Positions 43,824-52,349 are shown, counted from the first letter of the stretch. The stretch is DNA of 64,000 bases from Blastococcus saxobsidens (GCF_010682065.1 NZ_JAAGWG010000004.1:62001-126000); one strand, 5' to 3'. The notes: generated by a model not told the origin, from the letters alone. Translations and numbers: made by a program.

Positions 43824-44894
43824 TCAGGGGGTGTACGTCACCTGTTCGGCCATCTCCAGGACCTGCTCCTGGGTGAACGCCTCGGGCGCCTGGAGGACGA
43901 ACGTGGTGCCGTCCGGGAACTGCGCCTGCAGGTACCACCCCTCGTAGCGGTGACCGTCGATCACGTAGCCGATGTCGACGCGGACCAGCTGTGCGGGACG
44001 ACCGTTGACGGTCACGTCCAGCTGCGGGCCGATCGGCCCCATGATCGACTCCCGGACCTGGTCGGCGGGGATGACGTCCTCGGCCGGCGGGATGTGGACG
44101 GTGAGGTCCTGCGCCTCGTAGGCGTCGTTGACCAGGGTGAGGACGCGACCCATCTTGTAGGCCCGGATCGACCACCCCTCCGGTGCGAGTCCCACGTCGA
44201 GCGTGGCCGGCTGCGGGCGGTCCACCAGCGAACCGGCCACCTCCTGCAGCTGCTCGGCGTCGGCGTAGTCGCCGTGACCGAGCAGGGAGACCCACTGGTC
44301 GTCCCGCCGCTCCCAGCTGAGCCAGGTGAACCGGCGGCGTTCGGTCACGCAGCCGGTGGCGGTGTCCTCGACGCACCACTCACGTGCGTACGTCACGGCC
44401 TCGACCTCGTCGTCGCCCAGCGGGACCTCGTCGACGGCGAGCAGCTCGTAGCCCGGCGCGCCGTCGTCCGGTCCGGTGCCCTCGGGCTCGTCCACACCGA
44501 CGTGGACGGTGAACCCGTTCTCCATGGCCGCGTCGTCGTACGAGGCGATGCCGGCGCCGTCCCCGTCGCCGTCGAAGGCCGGCCGCAGCCCCGCGGGGGC
44601 GGGGTCGAGCGACAGCGGGAAGGTGGGCATGTCGAAGTTCACCAGCCGGACGCTGTCCGGCGGGGGCCCGACCGCGTCGGGGGCGGCGATGACGACCGCG
44701 GCAGCCCACGAGGCGGCGACGGCGACGGCTCCGACACCGATCCGCCAGCGGACCTTGCGGCTGGGCAGGCGCACGGACCGGGGCTGCCCGCCCTCGATCT
44801 CGGCCAGCAGGGCGGCCCGGGCGGCCGAGCGGGCGGCGGGGGACAGCGGCGGGGCCTCGGGGCCCGCCTCGCGGAGCAGCGTGAGGTCGTTCAT
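43824..44894 (-). CDS. Single-pass membrane protein, putative anti-sigma partner
   Basis: A 356-residue protein. The cytosolic N-terminus (1-50: MNDLTLLREAGPEAPPLSPA, then basic PSRKVRWR) precedes one helix (IGVGAVAVAASWAAAVVIAA, about 53-72), then a large extracytoplasmic domain. ATG 44894 overlaps the ECF sigma stop by 4 nt. This matches actinobacterial CU044_5270-like proteins found next to ECF sigma factors. It lacks a zinc HxxxCxxC anti-sigma motif, so regulation may be of another kind. Anti-sigma function is inferred from position and topology only. Confidence 0.75.
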   Translation of the reverse strand: MNDLTLLREAGPEAPPLSPAARSAARAALLAEIEGGQPRSVRLPSRKVRWRIGVGAVAVAASWAAAVVIAAPDAVGPPPDSVRLVNFDMPTFPLSLDPAPAGLRPAFDGDGDGAGIASYDDAAMENGFTVHVGVDEPEGTGPDDGAPGYELLAVDEVPLGDDEVEAVTYAREWCVEDTATGCVTERRRFTWLSWERRDDQWVSLLGHGDYADAEQLQEVAGSLVDRPQPATLDVGLAPEGWSIRAYKMGRVLTLVNDAYEAQDLTVHIPPAEDVIPADQVRESIMGPIGPQLDVTVNGRPAQLVRVDIGYVIDGHRYEGWYLQAQFPDGTTFVLQAPEAFTQEQVLEMAEQVTYTP

Positions 44895-45487
44895 CGGTCC
44901 TCCTCCTCGGAGGTCGGTGCGAAGGGGGAGACGTCGCCGAGCGCGGCGCGGGTCTGCCGGCGGGCGCGGTGGAGGCGGGAGCGGACGGTGCCGACGGGCA
45001 CGTCGAGCACGGCGGCGATCTCCTCGTAGCCGAGCTGGCCCCAGGCCAGCAGCAGGAGGGCGTCGCGGTCGGGGGCCTTGAGCTTCGCCAGGGCGGCGGC
45101 GAGCGGACCGCGCAGCGCCTCGGCGTCCAGCCGGTCGGCGGAGTCGTCCGGACCGGCCGCGGTGCCGGGGTGCCGGCCGGCCTCGCGGGCCAGGGCCCGG
45201 TAGCGGCGCTGCTCGGTGCGCCCGTGGACGTGCACCAGGTTGGTGGCGATGCCCAGCAGCCAGGGGCGGACCTCCACGTGGTCGGCCCGGTAGGCCGCAC
45301 GGCGGCGGAAGGCGATGAGGAAGGTCTCGCTGAGCAGGTCGTCGGCGAGCTCACCCACGCGCCGGCCGAGGTAGCGGTGCACCGTCGCCGCGTGGCGGTC
45401 GAACAGCGGCGCGAAGGCCTCGGGATCGTCCAGCGACCGGGCGATCAGCTCGGCGTCGGAAGGGGCGGCGTTCGGAAGCGCCCGCAT
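44891..45487 (-). CDS. ECF-type RNA polymerase sigma factor
   Basis: A 198-residue group IV sigma factor. Region 2 is DAELIARSLDDPEAFAPLFDR and DLLSETFLIAFRRRAAYR; region 4 is LGYEEIAAVLDVPVGTVRSR followed by LHRARRQTRA. ATG 45487 is chosen since region 2 begins 8 residues later; GTG 45580 would add 31 residues with no domain. The downstream coupled membrane gene is the probable partner. A GGAAC-N16-CGTT motif at 4.4 kb has the form used by such sigma factors, but whether this one reads it is unknown. Confidence 0.9.
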   Translation of the reverse strand: MRALPNAAPSDAELIARSLDDPEAFAPLFDRHAATVHRYLGRRVGELADDLLSETFLIAFRRRAAYRADHVEVRPWLLGIATNLVHVHGRTEQRRYRALAREAGRHPGTAAGPDDSADRLDAEALRGPLAAALAKLKAPDRDALLLLAWGQLGYEEIAAVLDVPVGTVRSRLHRARRQTRAALGDVSPFAPTSEEEDR

Positions 45488-45625
45488 GCGGGGTGGCTCG
45501 GGCGGTGGACCGGCGGACCGGTGCAGCGCCGTCGGGGTCACGGAACGGAATGATCCGGCCGCGATCGGTGAAGTCGTCACACCTCTTGATGTCCGGAGCG
45601 GTGGATCCGGTTCACGGGCGGCGGT

Positions 45626-45660
45626 GCGGCGGCGCGCCCCGTTGCGGGACGCGCCGCCGC
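45626..45660 (-). terminator. Hairpin after the small lipoprotein gene
   Basis: An 11-bp stem GCGGCGGCGCG/CGCGCCGCCGC with an inner 4-bp stem, ending 5 nt beyond the lipoprotein stop at 45666. Confidence 0.65.
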
Positions 45661-45665
45661 GGGGA

Positions 45666-46022
45666 TCAGCTCCCGCAGTTCTCGTCTCCGTAGCTGCTGA
45701 CGGTGTCGGCGGCGGACGCGAACTCCTGCGCGTCGTCGGTGCCCATGTCGCCGCTCTCGACCGCGGCCTCGATGTCGCCGTCCGAGGGGAAGTTCTCGGC
45801 CAGGTAGTCCGCGGCCTCCTTGACGTCGTCGCCGGCCTCGTCGGGCACGTTCTCGCTCAGGTCCTCGAACAGGCCCTTCGCCTGGTCGGCGTCGGACTCC
45901 TCGAGCTGGTCGATGGCCTCGTACTGCTCGCAGAAGTCCTCCACGCTGGCGCCACCGCACGAGGTGAGGCCGAGCGGGAGGGTCGCCGCGGCGGCGACCA
46001 GGACGAGCTTGCGGATGCGCAT
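45666..46022 (-). CDS. Small acidic lipoprotein, unknown function
   Basis: A 118-residue protein. Signal peptide MRIRKLVLVAAAATLPLGL then the lipobox LTSC, so Cys22 should be lipidated and the protein held on the outer face of the membrane. The mature part is acidic (Asp/Glu-rich), helical, with Cys at CEQY and a terminal CGS that might form a disulfide. No family recognised; similar acidic lipoproteins are frequent in actinobacteria. Confidence 0.85.
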   Translation of the reverse strand: MRIRKLVLVAAAATLPLGLTSCGGASVEDFCEQYEAIDQLEESDADQAKGLFEDLSENVPDEAGDDVKEAADYLAENFPSDGDIEAAVESGDMGTDDAQEFASAADTVSSYGDENCGS

Positions 46023-46095
46023 GGGGGTCCCTTCGGACGGGGCGGCGCTGCGGCCGCCTCCGATGACGTCGGCACACCCTCACACATCCCGCCGA

Positions 46096-46124
46096 CGGAT
46101 CCGGTCCCGGCGGTACCGGATCCG
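46096..46124 (-). terminator. Hairpin between GNAT and lipoprotein genes
   Basis: CGGATCCGGT/ACCGGATCCG, a perfect 10-bp stem with a 9-nt loop, just past the GNAT stop at 46127. Confidence 0.6.
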
Positions 46125-46126
46125 CC

Positions 46127-46591
46127 TCAGGTGTCGGTCAGCCGCTTCTCGAAGTAGAGCGAGCCGGCGCCGTCCGGGTCACCGACGTAGGCGCCGAACG
46201 CGGCGATCGGCCCGTACCCGGCACCGCGGTACAGGCCGACCGCCTCCGGCTGGAGCGGGCCGGTCTCCAGACGGAGGACGCCCCACCCCCGGGCGCGGGC
46301 GGCGTCCTCGAGGGCGGCGAGGACCGCCTTGGACACGCCCCTCCCCCGCGCCGGCGGCACGACGTACATGCGCTTCACCTCGGCCGCCCCGTCCCCCAGC
46401 GCCCGCAGCGCCCCGCAGCCCAGCGGCGTCCCGTCGTCGTCCCGGGCCAGCAGGACGACGGCGACGTCGGCGGCCGACGGGTGCCTCCCCGGCTCGTCCT
46501 TGCCGCCGTAGCGCGCGCGGACCTCGGCCTGCTGGTCGGTGGTGAGCCGCTGGACGTCGGCGTCGTCCCAGGCGGCCGCCTCGATGATCAC
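46127..46591 (-). CDS. GNAT-family N-acetyltransferase
   Basis: A 154-residue acetyltransferase. Acetyl-CoA-binding motif VKRMYVVPPARGRGVSKAVL, followed by ARGWGVLRLETGPLQPEAVG and a YFEKRL end. Substrate unknown. GTG 46591 gives a normal GNAT length. Divergent from the acyl-CoA dehydrogenase, 75 nt away. Confidence 0.9.
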   Translation of the reverse strand: MIIEAAAWDDADVQRLTTDQQAEVRARYGGKDEPGRHPSAADVAVVLLARDDDGTPLGCGALRALGDGAAEVKRMYVVPPARGRGVSKAVLAALEDAARARGWGVLRLETGPLQPEAVGLYRGAGYGPIAAFGAYVGDPDGAGSLYFEKRLTDT

Positions 46592-46666
46592 GGAACCGAT
46601 CCTGCCAACGGCCTCCTCCCGTCCGGCGGAGGTACCGTCCGCTGGACGCCTTCCCGAAGGAGCACC

Positions 46667-47830
46667 GTGCCGGTCGACCGCGAACTGCCCACCCCCGAGG
46701 CCGCCGATCTGCTGGCCCTCACCCGCGAGCTCGCCGACGCCGAGCTCGCCCCCAGGGCGGCGCAGTACGAACGCGAGGAGCGCTTCCCGCGCGAGGTGTT
46801 CCGCCTGCTGGGCGACGCCGGGTTGATGGGGCTGCCCTTCCCCGAAGAGATGGGCGGGGGCGGCCAGCCCTACGCCGTCTACCTCCAGGTGCTCGAGGAG
46901 CTGGCGGCCCGCTGGGCGAGCGTCGCCCTGGGCATCAGCGTGCACACGCTGGCCTGCTCCCCCATCGCGAACTTCGGCACCGAGGCCCAGCGCCGCGACC
47001 TCCTCCCCGAGATGGTCGGCGGCAGCCTGATCGGCGCGTACTCGCTGTCGGAGGCGCACGCCGGTTCCGACGTCGCCGCCATGCGGGCCAGCGCCACCGC
47101 CACCGACGACGGCTGGACCGCGCGGGGCGAGAAGGCGTGGGTCACCCACGGCGGTCACGCCGACTTCTACTCGACGTTCCTGCGCACGCCGGCCGACGGG
47201 CAGCGCGGCATCTCCTGCTTCCACCTGACCCCGGACCTGCCCGGCTTCAGCGCCGCGCGGCCCGAGGAGAAGATGGGCCTGACCGGCTCGACCACCGCGG
47301 CGATCCGGCTCGACGACGTGCCGATCCCGGCCGACCGGCTCGTCGGCGAGCCCGGCCGCGGCATGGCCATCGCGCTCGGCGCCCTGGACTCCGGCCGCCT
47401 GGGCATCAGCGCGGTCGCGGTGGGGCTGGCCCAGTCCGCGCTCGACGTCGCCGTCGGGTACGCGGTGGAGCGGGAGGCCTTCGGCCGGCCGATCGCCGAG
47501 CACCAGGGCGTGCAGTTCCTGCTGGCCGACATGGCCGCGGCCGTGGAGTCCGCCCGCGCCACCTACCTGGTCGCCGCCCGCCGCAAGGACGCCGGAAAGC
47601 CGTTCTCCCGGCAGGCCAGCATCGCCAAGCTGGTCGCCACCGACGCCGCCATGAAGGTGACCACCGACGCCGTCCAGGTGCTCGGCGGCGCCGGCTACAC
47701 CCGGGACCACCCGGCCGAGCGCTACATGCGCGAGGCGAAGGTCATGCAGATCTTCGAGGGCACCAACCAGATCCAGCGGATGGTCATCGGGCGGCACCTC
47801 GTCGGGGAGGCGGCACCTCCCGCGGGCTGA
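46667..47830 (+). CDS. Acyl-CoA dehydrogenase
   Basis: A 387-residue FAD-dependent dehydrogenase forming trans-2-enoyl-CoA. YSLSEAHAGSDVAAM and KAWVTHGG bind FAD and substrate. KMGLTGSTTAAIRLDDVPIP and YMREAKVMQIFEGTNQIQRM are the C-terminal family signatures; the Glu of FEGTNQ is the catalytic base in short/medium-chain types. GTG 46667 has GAAGGAG 6 nt upstream. It may act with the enoyl-CoA hydratase and thiolase elsewhere in the window, but the genes are not clustered. Confidence 0.93.
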   Translation: MPVDRELPTPEAADLLALTRELADAELAPRAAQYEREERFPREVFRLLGDAGLMGLPFPEEMGGGGQPYAVYLQVLEELAARWASVALGISVHTLACSPIANFGTEAQRRDLLPEMVGGSLIGAYSLSEAHAGSDVAAMRASATATDDGWTARGEKAWVTHGGHADFYSTFLRTPADGQRGISCFHLTPDLPGFSAARPEEKMGLTGSTTAAIRLDDVPIPADRLVGEPGRGMAIALGALDSGRLGISAVAVGLAQSALDVAVGYAVEREAFGRPIAEHQGVQFLLADMAAAVESARATYLVAARRKDAGKPFSRQASIAKLVATDAAMKVTTDAVQVLGGAGYTRDHPAERYMREAKVMQIFEGTNQIQRMVIGRHLVGEAAPPAG

Positions 47831-47848
47831 GCCGGTGGGCACCTGAGG

Positions 47849-47864
47849 GGTTCCACGTGGAACC
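47849..47864. other. parS: parS-like palindrome, second copy
   Basis: GGTTCCACGTGGAACC, the same 16-bp palindrome as at 40078-40093, located in the 107-bp gap before the DUF1707 gene. Finding a second exact copy in intergenic DNA supports a ParB-binding role. Confidence 0.8.
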
Positions 47865-47866
47865 GG

Positions 47867-47878
47867 TGACAGCTGTCA
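47867..47878. promoter_or_regulatory. TGACAGCTGTCA palindrome upstream of the DUF1707 gene
   Basis: A perfect 12-bp palindrome 2 nt after the parS-like site and 60 nt before ATG 47938. Candidate operator for the DUF1707 gene; binding protein unknown. Confidence 0.4.
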
Positions 47879-47937
47879 GTGGACTCCGGCCCGCCGGCCG
47901 GAACAGACTGAGCCGTCCCGGAACGAGGAGAGAGACC

Positions 47938-48396
47938 ATGCCCGAGCCCCACCTCCGGGCGGCCGATGCCGACCGCACCGCCGTCGCCGCCGTCCTCGGC
48001 CAGGCGATGTCGGAGGGGCGGCTCACGGTCGCCGAGTACGACGAGCGGCTCGCCCAGGTCTACGCCGCCCGCACGTTCGGCGAGCTGACGCCGCTCACCG
48101 CCGATCTGCCCCGCACCGCCGGTGCGTCCGCCGCCCGCCCGACGGGTGCCCTGGCGGAGACGGCCCCCGCCGCGGCGTGCGAAGGCTCAGCGCGGGCCCT
48201 CTGGGCGGTGTGGGGCTCCTGGGCGAGCACCGCGCTGATCGTGCTGGCGGTCTGGGCCGTGTCCTGCGTGGCCACCGGGGAGCTGCGCTACTTCTGGCCG
48301 TTCTGGGTCATCGCCCCCTGGGGCGCGATGCTGGCGTTCGGCACGCTCGGCGACCGCCTGCGGCCCGGCGGCCGGGACGACCGCCGGCTGACCTGA
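47938..48396 (+). CDS. DUF1707 protein with two membrane helices
   Basis: A 152-residue protein. The N-terminal DUF1707 domain (about 5-57: LRAADADRTAVAAVLGQAMS and GRLTVAEYDERLAQVYAART) is an actinobacterial SHOCT-like module. An Ala/Pro linker and two helices (ALWAVWGSWASTALIVLAVW and FWVIAPWGAMLAFG) follow. ATG 47938 with GAGGAGAG upstream. Function unknown; such proteins are often membrane-associated regulators. Confidence 0.88.
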   Translation: MPEPHLRAADADRTAVAAVLGQAMSEGRLTVAEYDERLAQVYAARTFGELTPLTADLPRTAGASAARPTGALAETAPAAACEGSARALWAVWGSWASTALIVLAVWAVSCVATGELRYFWPFWVIAPWGAMLAFGTLGDRLRPGGRDDRRLT

Positions 48397-48485
48397 CGGC
48401 CGGACCCGCCGGCCCGGCCGGAGCCCTTCCGATCGGCGGTCGCCCGGCCGGGCAGAAGGTGCTTCCGCCCGCGCCCCGGCAGGTC

Positions 48486-48491
48486 TAGCGT
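48486..48491 (+). promoter_or_regulatory. Possible -10 hexamer for the ABC exporter operon
   Basis: TAGCGT, a TAnnnT-type -10, 63 nt before the ATPase ATG. No clear -35 was found. Confidence 0.25.
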
Positions 48492-48553
48492 CTCCCCCCG
48501 GAGCGCCGGGAAGTCTGGTCGGCAGTCGTGTTCGCCGACGCCGAGGAGTTCCC

Positions 48554-49468
48554 ATGGCCGCCCCCGCCCCGTCCGCCCCTGCCCTGCGTCTCGACGGCCT
48601 CGGCAAGCGCTTCGGGACCACCGACGCGGTGGTCGACCTGTCGCTCACCGTCCCCCCGGGCGAGGTCTTCGGCTTCCTGGGGCCCAACGGGGCGGGCAAG
48701 TCCACCACCATCCGGATGCTGCTCGGGCTCCTGCGGCCCACGGCCGGCGCCGCCCGGGTCTTCGACGTCCCCGCCGCCGACGTCGAACGCGCGCACCGGT
48801 GGCTGGCCTACGTACCGGCCGACGTCGCGCTGTGGCCGTCGATGACCGGCCGGGAGTGCCTCGACCTGCTGGCCGGCGTCGGCCCGGGCACCGACGGCCG
48901 CTACCGCGACGAGCTGGTGGAGCGCTTCGCGCTGGATCCGGACCGGCGGGCACGCACCTACTCCACGGGCAACCGGCAGAAGGTGGCGCTCGTCGCGGCG
49001 TTCTCGACCCGCGCACCGCTGCTGGTCCTCGACGAGCCGACCAGCGGGCTGGACCCGCTGATGGAGCGGGAGTTCCGCGCCTGCATCGCGGAGGCCGCCG
49101 CCCGGGGGCAGACGGTGTTCCTCAGCTCCCACCAGCTCGCCGAGGTCGAGGCGGTCTGCTCGCGGGTTGGAATCCTGCGCAGCGGCCGGCTGGTGGAGGT
49201 CGCCGGGCTGGCCGACCTGCGGCGCCTGCACCGGGCGGAGGTGGTCGTCGAGCTGGGCACGGCCGCGCCGGACCTGCAGCACCTCGCCGACCTGCCGGCC
49301 GTCTCGGACCTGCGGTGGTCCGGGCCGCTCCGGCTGGAGCTCTCCCTCAGCGGCCCGCCCGGCGCCGTGCTGCGCGCCCTGGGCGACGCCGACGTCGCGC
49401 ACCTGGAGGTCCGGGAGCCCACGCTCGAGGAGATCTTCCTCGACTACTACGGCCAGGTGCCGGCATGA
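48554..49468 (+). CDS. ABC transporter ATP-binding protein
   Basis: A 304-residue ATPase. Walker A GPNGAGKST, signature YSTGNRQKVAL (a variant of LSGGQ typical of ABC-2 antibiotic or polyketide exporters), Walker B LLVLDEPTSGLDP, and the H-loop in SSHQL. The C-terminal 80 residues are a regulatory beta domain common in the DrrA type. It pairs with the downstream permease by a 4-nt ATGA overlap. Substrate not predictable; likely drug, lipid or peptide export. Confidence 0.93.
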   Translation: MAAPAPSAPALRLDGLGKRFGTTDAVVDLSLTVPPGEVFGFLGPNGAGKSTTIRMLLGLLRPTAGAARVFDVPAADVERAHRWLAYVPADVALWPSMTGRECLDLLAGVGPGTDGRYRDELVERFALDPDRRARTYSTGNRQKVALVAAFSTRAPLLVLDEPTSGLDPLMEREFRACIAEAAARGQTVFLSSHQLAEVEAVCSRVGILRSGRLVEVAGLADLRRLHRAEVVVELGTAAPDLQHLADLPAVSDLRWSGPLRLELSLSGPPGAVLRALGDADVAHLEVREPTLEEIFLDYYGQVPA

Positions 49469-51108
49469 CCACCCGGACCGCGCCGGACCGGGCACCGGGC
49501 AGCACCACGCCACCGGTCCCGCCGCGGTCCGCCGCGCGCGCGGCGACCGCGGCCGCGCTTCGGGAGGTGCGCCGCGGGACCGCCGTCCTCGCGCTCGTCT
49601 GCGGCGGCATGACCGCCATGGTCGCGCTGCAGTACCGGGGGATGGACGGCGCCCTCGGTGCCGGCTCGCTGGCCGCACTGGCGGAGAACCCGGCGATCCG
49701 GACGCTGTTCGGCCCACCGGCCGGGCTGGACACCGCCGGCGGGTTCACGGTGTGGCGCACCGGCACCGTCCTCGCCGTCCTGGTGGGGATCTGGGCGGCC
49801 CTGACCGCGACCCGGCTCACCCGCGGCGACGAGGAGGCCGGCCGATGGGACCTCCTGCTCTCCGGCCGGCTGCGGCTGGGCACGCTGGTCACCCGGGTGC
49901 TCGCCGTGGTGCTGTGCGCCGCCGCCCTCGTCGGGGCCGCCGCCGGGCTCGGCCTGGCGCTGGCCGGGGCCGGCGTCCGGGGGTCGGTGCTGTTCGGCGC
50001 CTGCCTGGCCGGCACCGGGATGGTGGGCGCGGCCCTCGGCGTCGTGGGCGCGCAGCTCTTCGGCGAGCGGCGCTCGGCCTCCGGACTGGCGGTCGCGGTG
50101 CTCCTCGGCACCCTGCTCGTCCGGATGGTGGCCGACGGCGTCCCGGCGCTGTCCTGGCTGGCGTGGACGACGCCGTTCGGGCTGACGGGGCGCGTCGCCC
50201 CCTTCGCCGCTGACCGGTGGCCGCCCCTGCTGGCGCTGGGCCTGCTGGTCGCCGCCCTGGGTGCGCTCGCCGTGGTGCTGCACGCCGGCCGGGACGTCGG
50301 GCGCGGCCGCTGGGCCGGCCGCGACCGGCGCACCCGGCCCAGCCGGCTGCTCACCTCGCTCCCCGGCCTGGCGGTGCACCGCGTGCGCCGGCCCCTCGCC
50401 GGCTGGGCCGCCGGAGCGGTGGCCTACTTCCTGCTGATCGGCCTGCTGGCCACCACGATGACCGACTTCCTCCGGGACAACGCGGCCTTCGCCGAACTGG
50501 CCGCCCAGGCGGGCTTCGCCCAGCTGGGGTCGGTGCAGGGCTACGTCGCCGCGCTGGACACGCTGCTCGCCCTGGCCCTCGGGGCCTTCGCCGCCGGGCG
50601 GGTGGCCGCCACCGCGGCCGACGAGGCCGCCGGGCGGCTGGCCCTGCTCTACTCCCGGCCGGTGGCCCGCGCCCGGTGGGCGGCCGTCGAGGCCGGCACG
50701 ACCACCCTCGCCGTCGCGGTGCTCGCCGTCGCCGCCGGCCTGGCCACCTGGGCGGGTGCGGCGTGGGTGGACGCCGGGCTGGGCCCGGGCGAGGCGCTCG
50801 CCGGTGCGCTGGCGGTGCTGCCGGTGGCGCTGCTGTGCCTGGGCGCGGCGATCGCGGCCCTGGGCTGGGCGCCGGCCGCGGTGCTCCCGCTCGGGGTCAC
50901 GCCGGCCGTCGGCGGCTACCTGCTGCTGGTGTTCTCCGACACGTTCGGCTGGCCGTCGGCCGTGCGGGCGCTCTCGCCGTTCGCCCACCTGGCCGCCGTC
51001 CCGGCGGAGCCGTGGCACGCGCCCGGCGCGGCGGGGATGGTCGCCGTGGCGGCGGCGCTGGCGGCCCTCGGGCTCGCCGGGTACGCCCGCCGGGACGTCC
51101 GCACCTGA
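49465..51108 (+). CDS. ABC-2 type exporter permease
   Basis: A 547-residue membrane protein with about 12 hydrophobic helices in two halves (roughly 40-290 and 300-540), each like an ABC-2 permease. It seems to be a fused tandem permease, as in polyketide antibiotic transporter permeases. ATG 49465 overlaps the ATPase stop. The first 30 residues are a polar cytosolic tail. It forms the export channel with the ATPase. Confidence 0.9.
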   Translation: MTTRTAPDRAPGSTTPPVPPRSAARAATAAALREVRRGTAVLALVCGGMTAMVALQYRGMDGALGAGSLAALAENPAIRTLFGPPAGLDTAGGFTVWRTGTVLAVLVGIWAALTATRLTRGDEEAGRWDLLLSGRLRLGTLVTRVLAVVLCAAALVGAAAGLGLALAGAGVRGSVLFGACLAGTGMVGAALGVVGAQLFGERRSASGLAVAVLLGTLLVRMVADGVPALSWLAWTTPFGLTGRVAPFAADRWPPLLALGLLVAALGALAVVLHAGRDVGRGRWAGRDRRTRPSRLLTSLPGLAVHRVRRPLAGWAAGAVAYFLLIGLLATTMTDFLRDNAAFAELAAQAGFAQLGSVQGYVAALDTLLALALGAFAAGRVAATAADEAAGRLALLYSRPVARARWAAVEAGTTTLAVAVLAVAAGLATWAGAAWVDAGLGPGEALAGALAVLPVALLCLGAAIAALGWAPAAVLPLGVTPAVGGYLLLVFSDTFGWPSAVRALSPFAHLAAVPAEPWHAPGAAGMVAVAAALAALGLAGYARRDVRT

Positions 51109-51136
51109 CGCGCGCACCGGCCCCCGGACGACGAAA

Positions 51137-51163
51137 GAGCGCCGGCCCGAGGGGCCGGCGCTC
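51137..51163. terminator. Terminator hairpin between ABC permease and tRNA-Leu
   Basis: GAGCGCCGGCCC-GAG-GGGCCGGCGCTC: a perfect 12-bp stem with 3-nt loop, flanked by AAA on the left, which gives a UUU tail in the minus direction. It can stop both the exporter operon and the convergent tRNA transcript. Confidence 0.85.
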
Positions 51164-51172
51164 GTCGCGTCC

Positions 51173-51258
51173 TGGTGGGCCAGGGGGGAGTTGAACCCCC
51201 ACGTCCTTTCGGACACACGGACCTGAACCGTGCGCGTCTGCCATTCCGCCACTGGCCC
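51173..51258 (-). tRNA. tRNA-Leu (anticodon CAG)
   Basis: An 86-nt gene read on the minus strand, including an encoded 3' CCA. Acceptor stem GGGCCAG/CTGGCCC with discriminator A. The anticodon stem-loop CACGG-TTCAGGT-CCGTG gives CAG for leucine CUG codons. A long class II variable arm (GTCCGAAAGGAC) and a T-arm with GGGGGTTCAACTCCCCC are present. All stems pair. Confidence 0.97.
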
Positions 51259-51381
51259 TGGCGAGGGAGAACACTAGCAGCCGCGGGCCGTACCTCCGGC
51301 GGGGGGTCGGTCGTTGGCCTGTCCCGGGACGATGTCCGGGGCGTCGCGGCTTCCGGAGCAGTCAGCCTCGTCCGTCCCGGC

Positions 51382-51387
51382 TACGAT
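51382..51387 (+). promoter_or_regulatory. Possible -10 hexamer for the fhaA operon
   Basis: TACGAT, a TAnnnT-type -10, 47 nt upstream of the fhaA GTG. No good -35. Position fits the main promoter of the growth-control operon. Confidence 0.3.
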
Positions 51388-51433
51388 CACGGGTGGCACA
51401 GGCGGATCATCGGACGAGCGCAGAGGAGCGACT

Positions 51434-52261
51434 GTGGGTGTGCTGCAGCGCTTCGAGCGCCGACTCGAAGGCATGGTCGGTCTGGCCTTCGCCCGGCTCT
51501 TCAAGGGCAAGGTGCACCCGGCCGAGATCGCCAAGGCCCTGCAGCGCGAGGCCGACGAGCAGCGCTCCATCGTGGGCGAGGGCCGGGTGCTCGCACCGAA
51601 CGTCTACGTCGTCCGCCTGGGCGAGACGGACTTCTCCCACCTGGGCCAGTGGTCCGACCAGCTGGCCGGCGAGCTGGCCGACATGGTCACCGAGCACATC
51701 GAGGACGAGGGCTACCAGGTCTTCGACAAGGTCACCGTGCAGCTCGAGCAGGACGACGAGCTGACCACCGGCGTCTTCGAGGTCAGCTCGCACGTGGCCG
51801 ACCCGGCCCGTCCCGCCCCGCGGGCGGAGGTCGCGGCGCCGGCCGCCGGCTCCCCCGGCCTGCCGCCGCTGCCGCCGCTGCCCCCGCTGCCGCCGCTGCG
51901 CGGCGGCCGCTCGGCCACCGACACCGGCAAGCAGGCACCCTCGATCATCGGCCGGGCCGGCTCGCGCGACACGACGACCCACGTCCTCGTCGTCGACGGG
52001 CCGGGCACGCGGCACGAGCTGACCACCGGCCGCAACGTGATCGGCCGCGGCACCGAGGCCGACATCCGGCTGCCCGACACCGGGGTCAGCCGCAAGCACG
52101 TCGACGTCGTCCTCGAGGGCGGTGTCGCGACGGTGGAGGACCTGGGCTCGACCAACGGCACGCTGGTCAACGGCCGCCGCATCACCCGCCAGCCGCTCAG
52201 CGACGGCGACGTCATCCGCATCGGCCACTCGGTCCTGGTCTACCGGCAGGACGGGGCGTGA
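51434..52261 (+). CDS. fhaA: FhaA: DUF3662 and FHA domain protein
   Basis: A 275-residue cytosolic adaptor. The N-terminal DUF3662 domain (about 1-115: VLQRFERRLEGMVGLAFARL) is followed by a proline linker (LPPLPPLPPLPPL) and a C-terminal FHA domain (about 185-265) with GRGTEADIRL, SRKHVDVV and STNGTLVNG. FHA domains bind phosphothreonine; in mycobacteria FhaA is phosphorylated by PknB and binds MviN to regulate peptidoglycan precursor flipping. GTG 51434 with AGAGGAG upstream. First gene of the operon through pknA. Confidence 0.95.
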   Translation: MGVLQRFERRLEGMVGLAFARLFKGKVHPAEIAKALQREADEQRSIVGEGRVLAPNVYVVRLGETDFSHLGQWSDQLAGELADMVTEHIEDEGYQVFDKVTVQLEQDDELTTGVFEVSSHVADPARPAPRAEVAAPAAGSPGLPPLPPLPPLPPLRGGRSATDTGKQAPSIIGRAGSRDTTTHVLVVDGPGTRHELTTGRNVIGRGTEADIRLPDTGVSRKHVDVVLEGGVATVEDLGSTNGTLVNGRRITRQPLSDGDVIRIGHSVLVYRQDGA

Positions 52262-52349
52262 CCGGATCCGCGCGGTCGCAGCAGCACCGGACACCGCAGC
52301 AGCCCTCCCGGAGGGTCGCCGGGCGGCCCGGGGCCGAGGTGGTGTCGCG

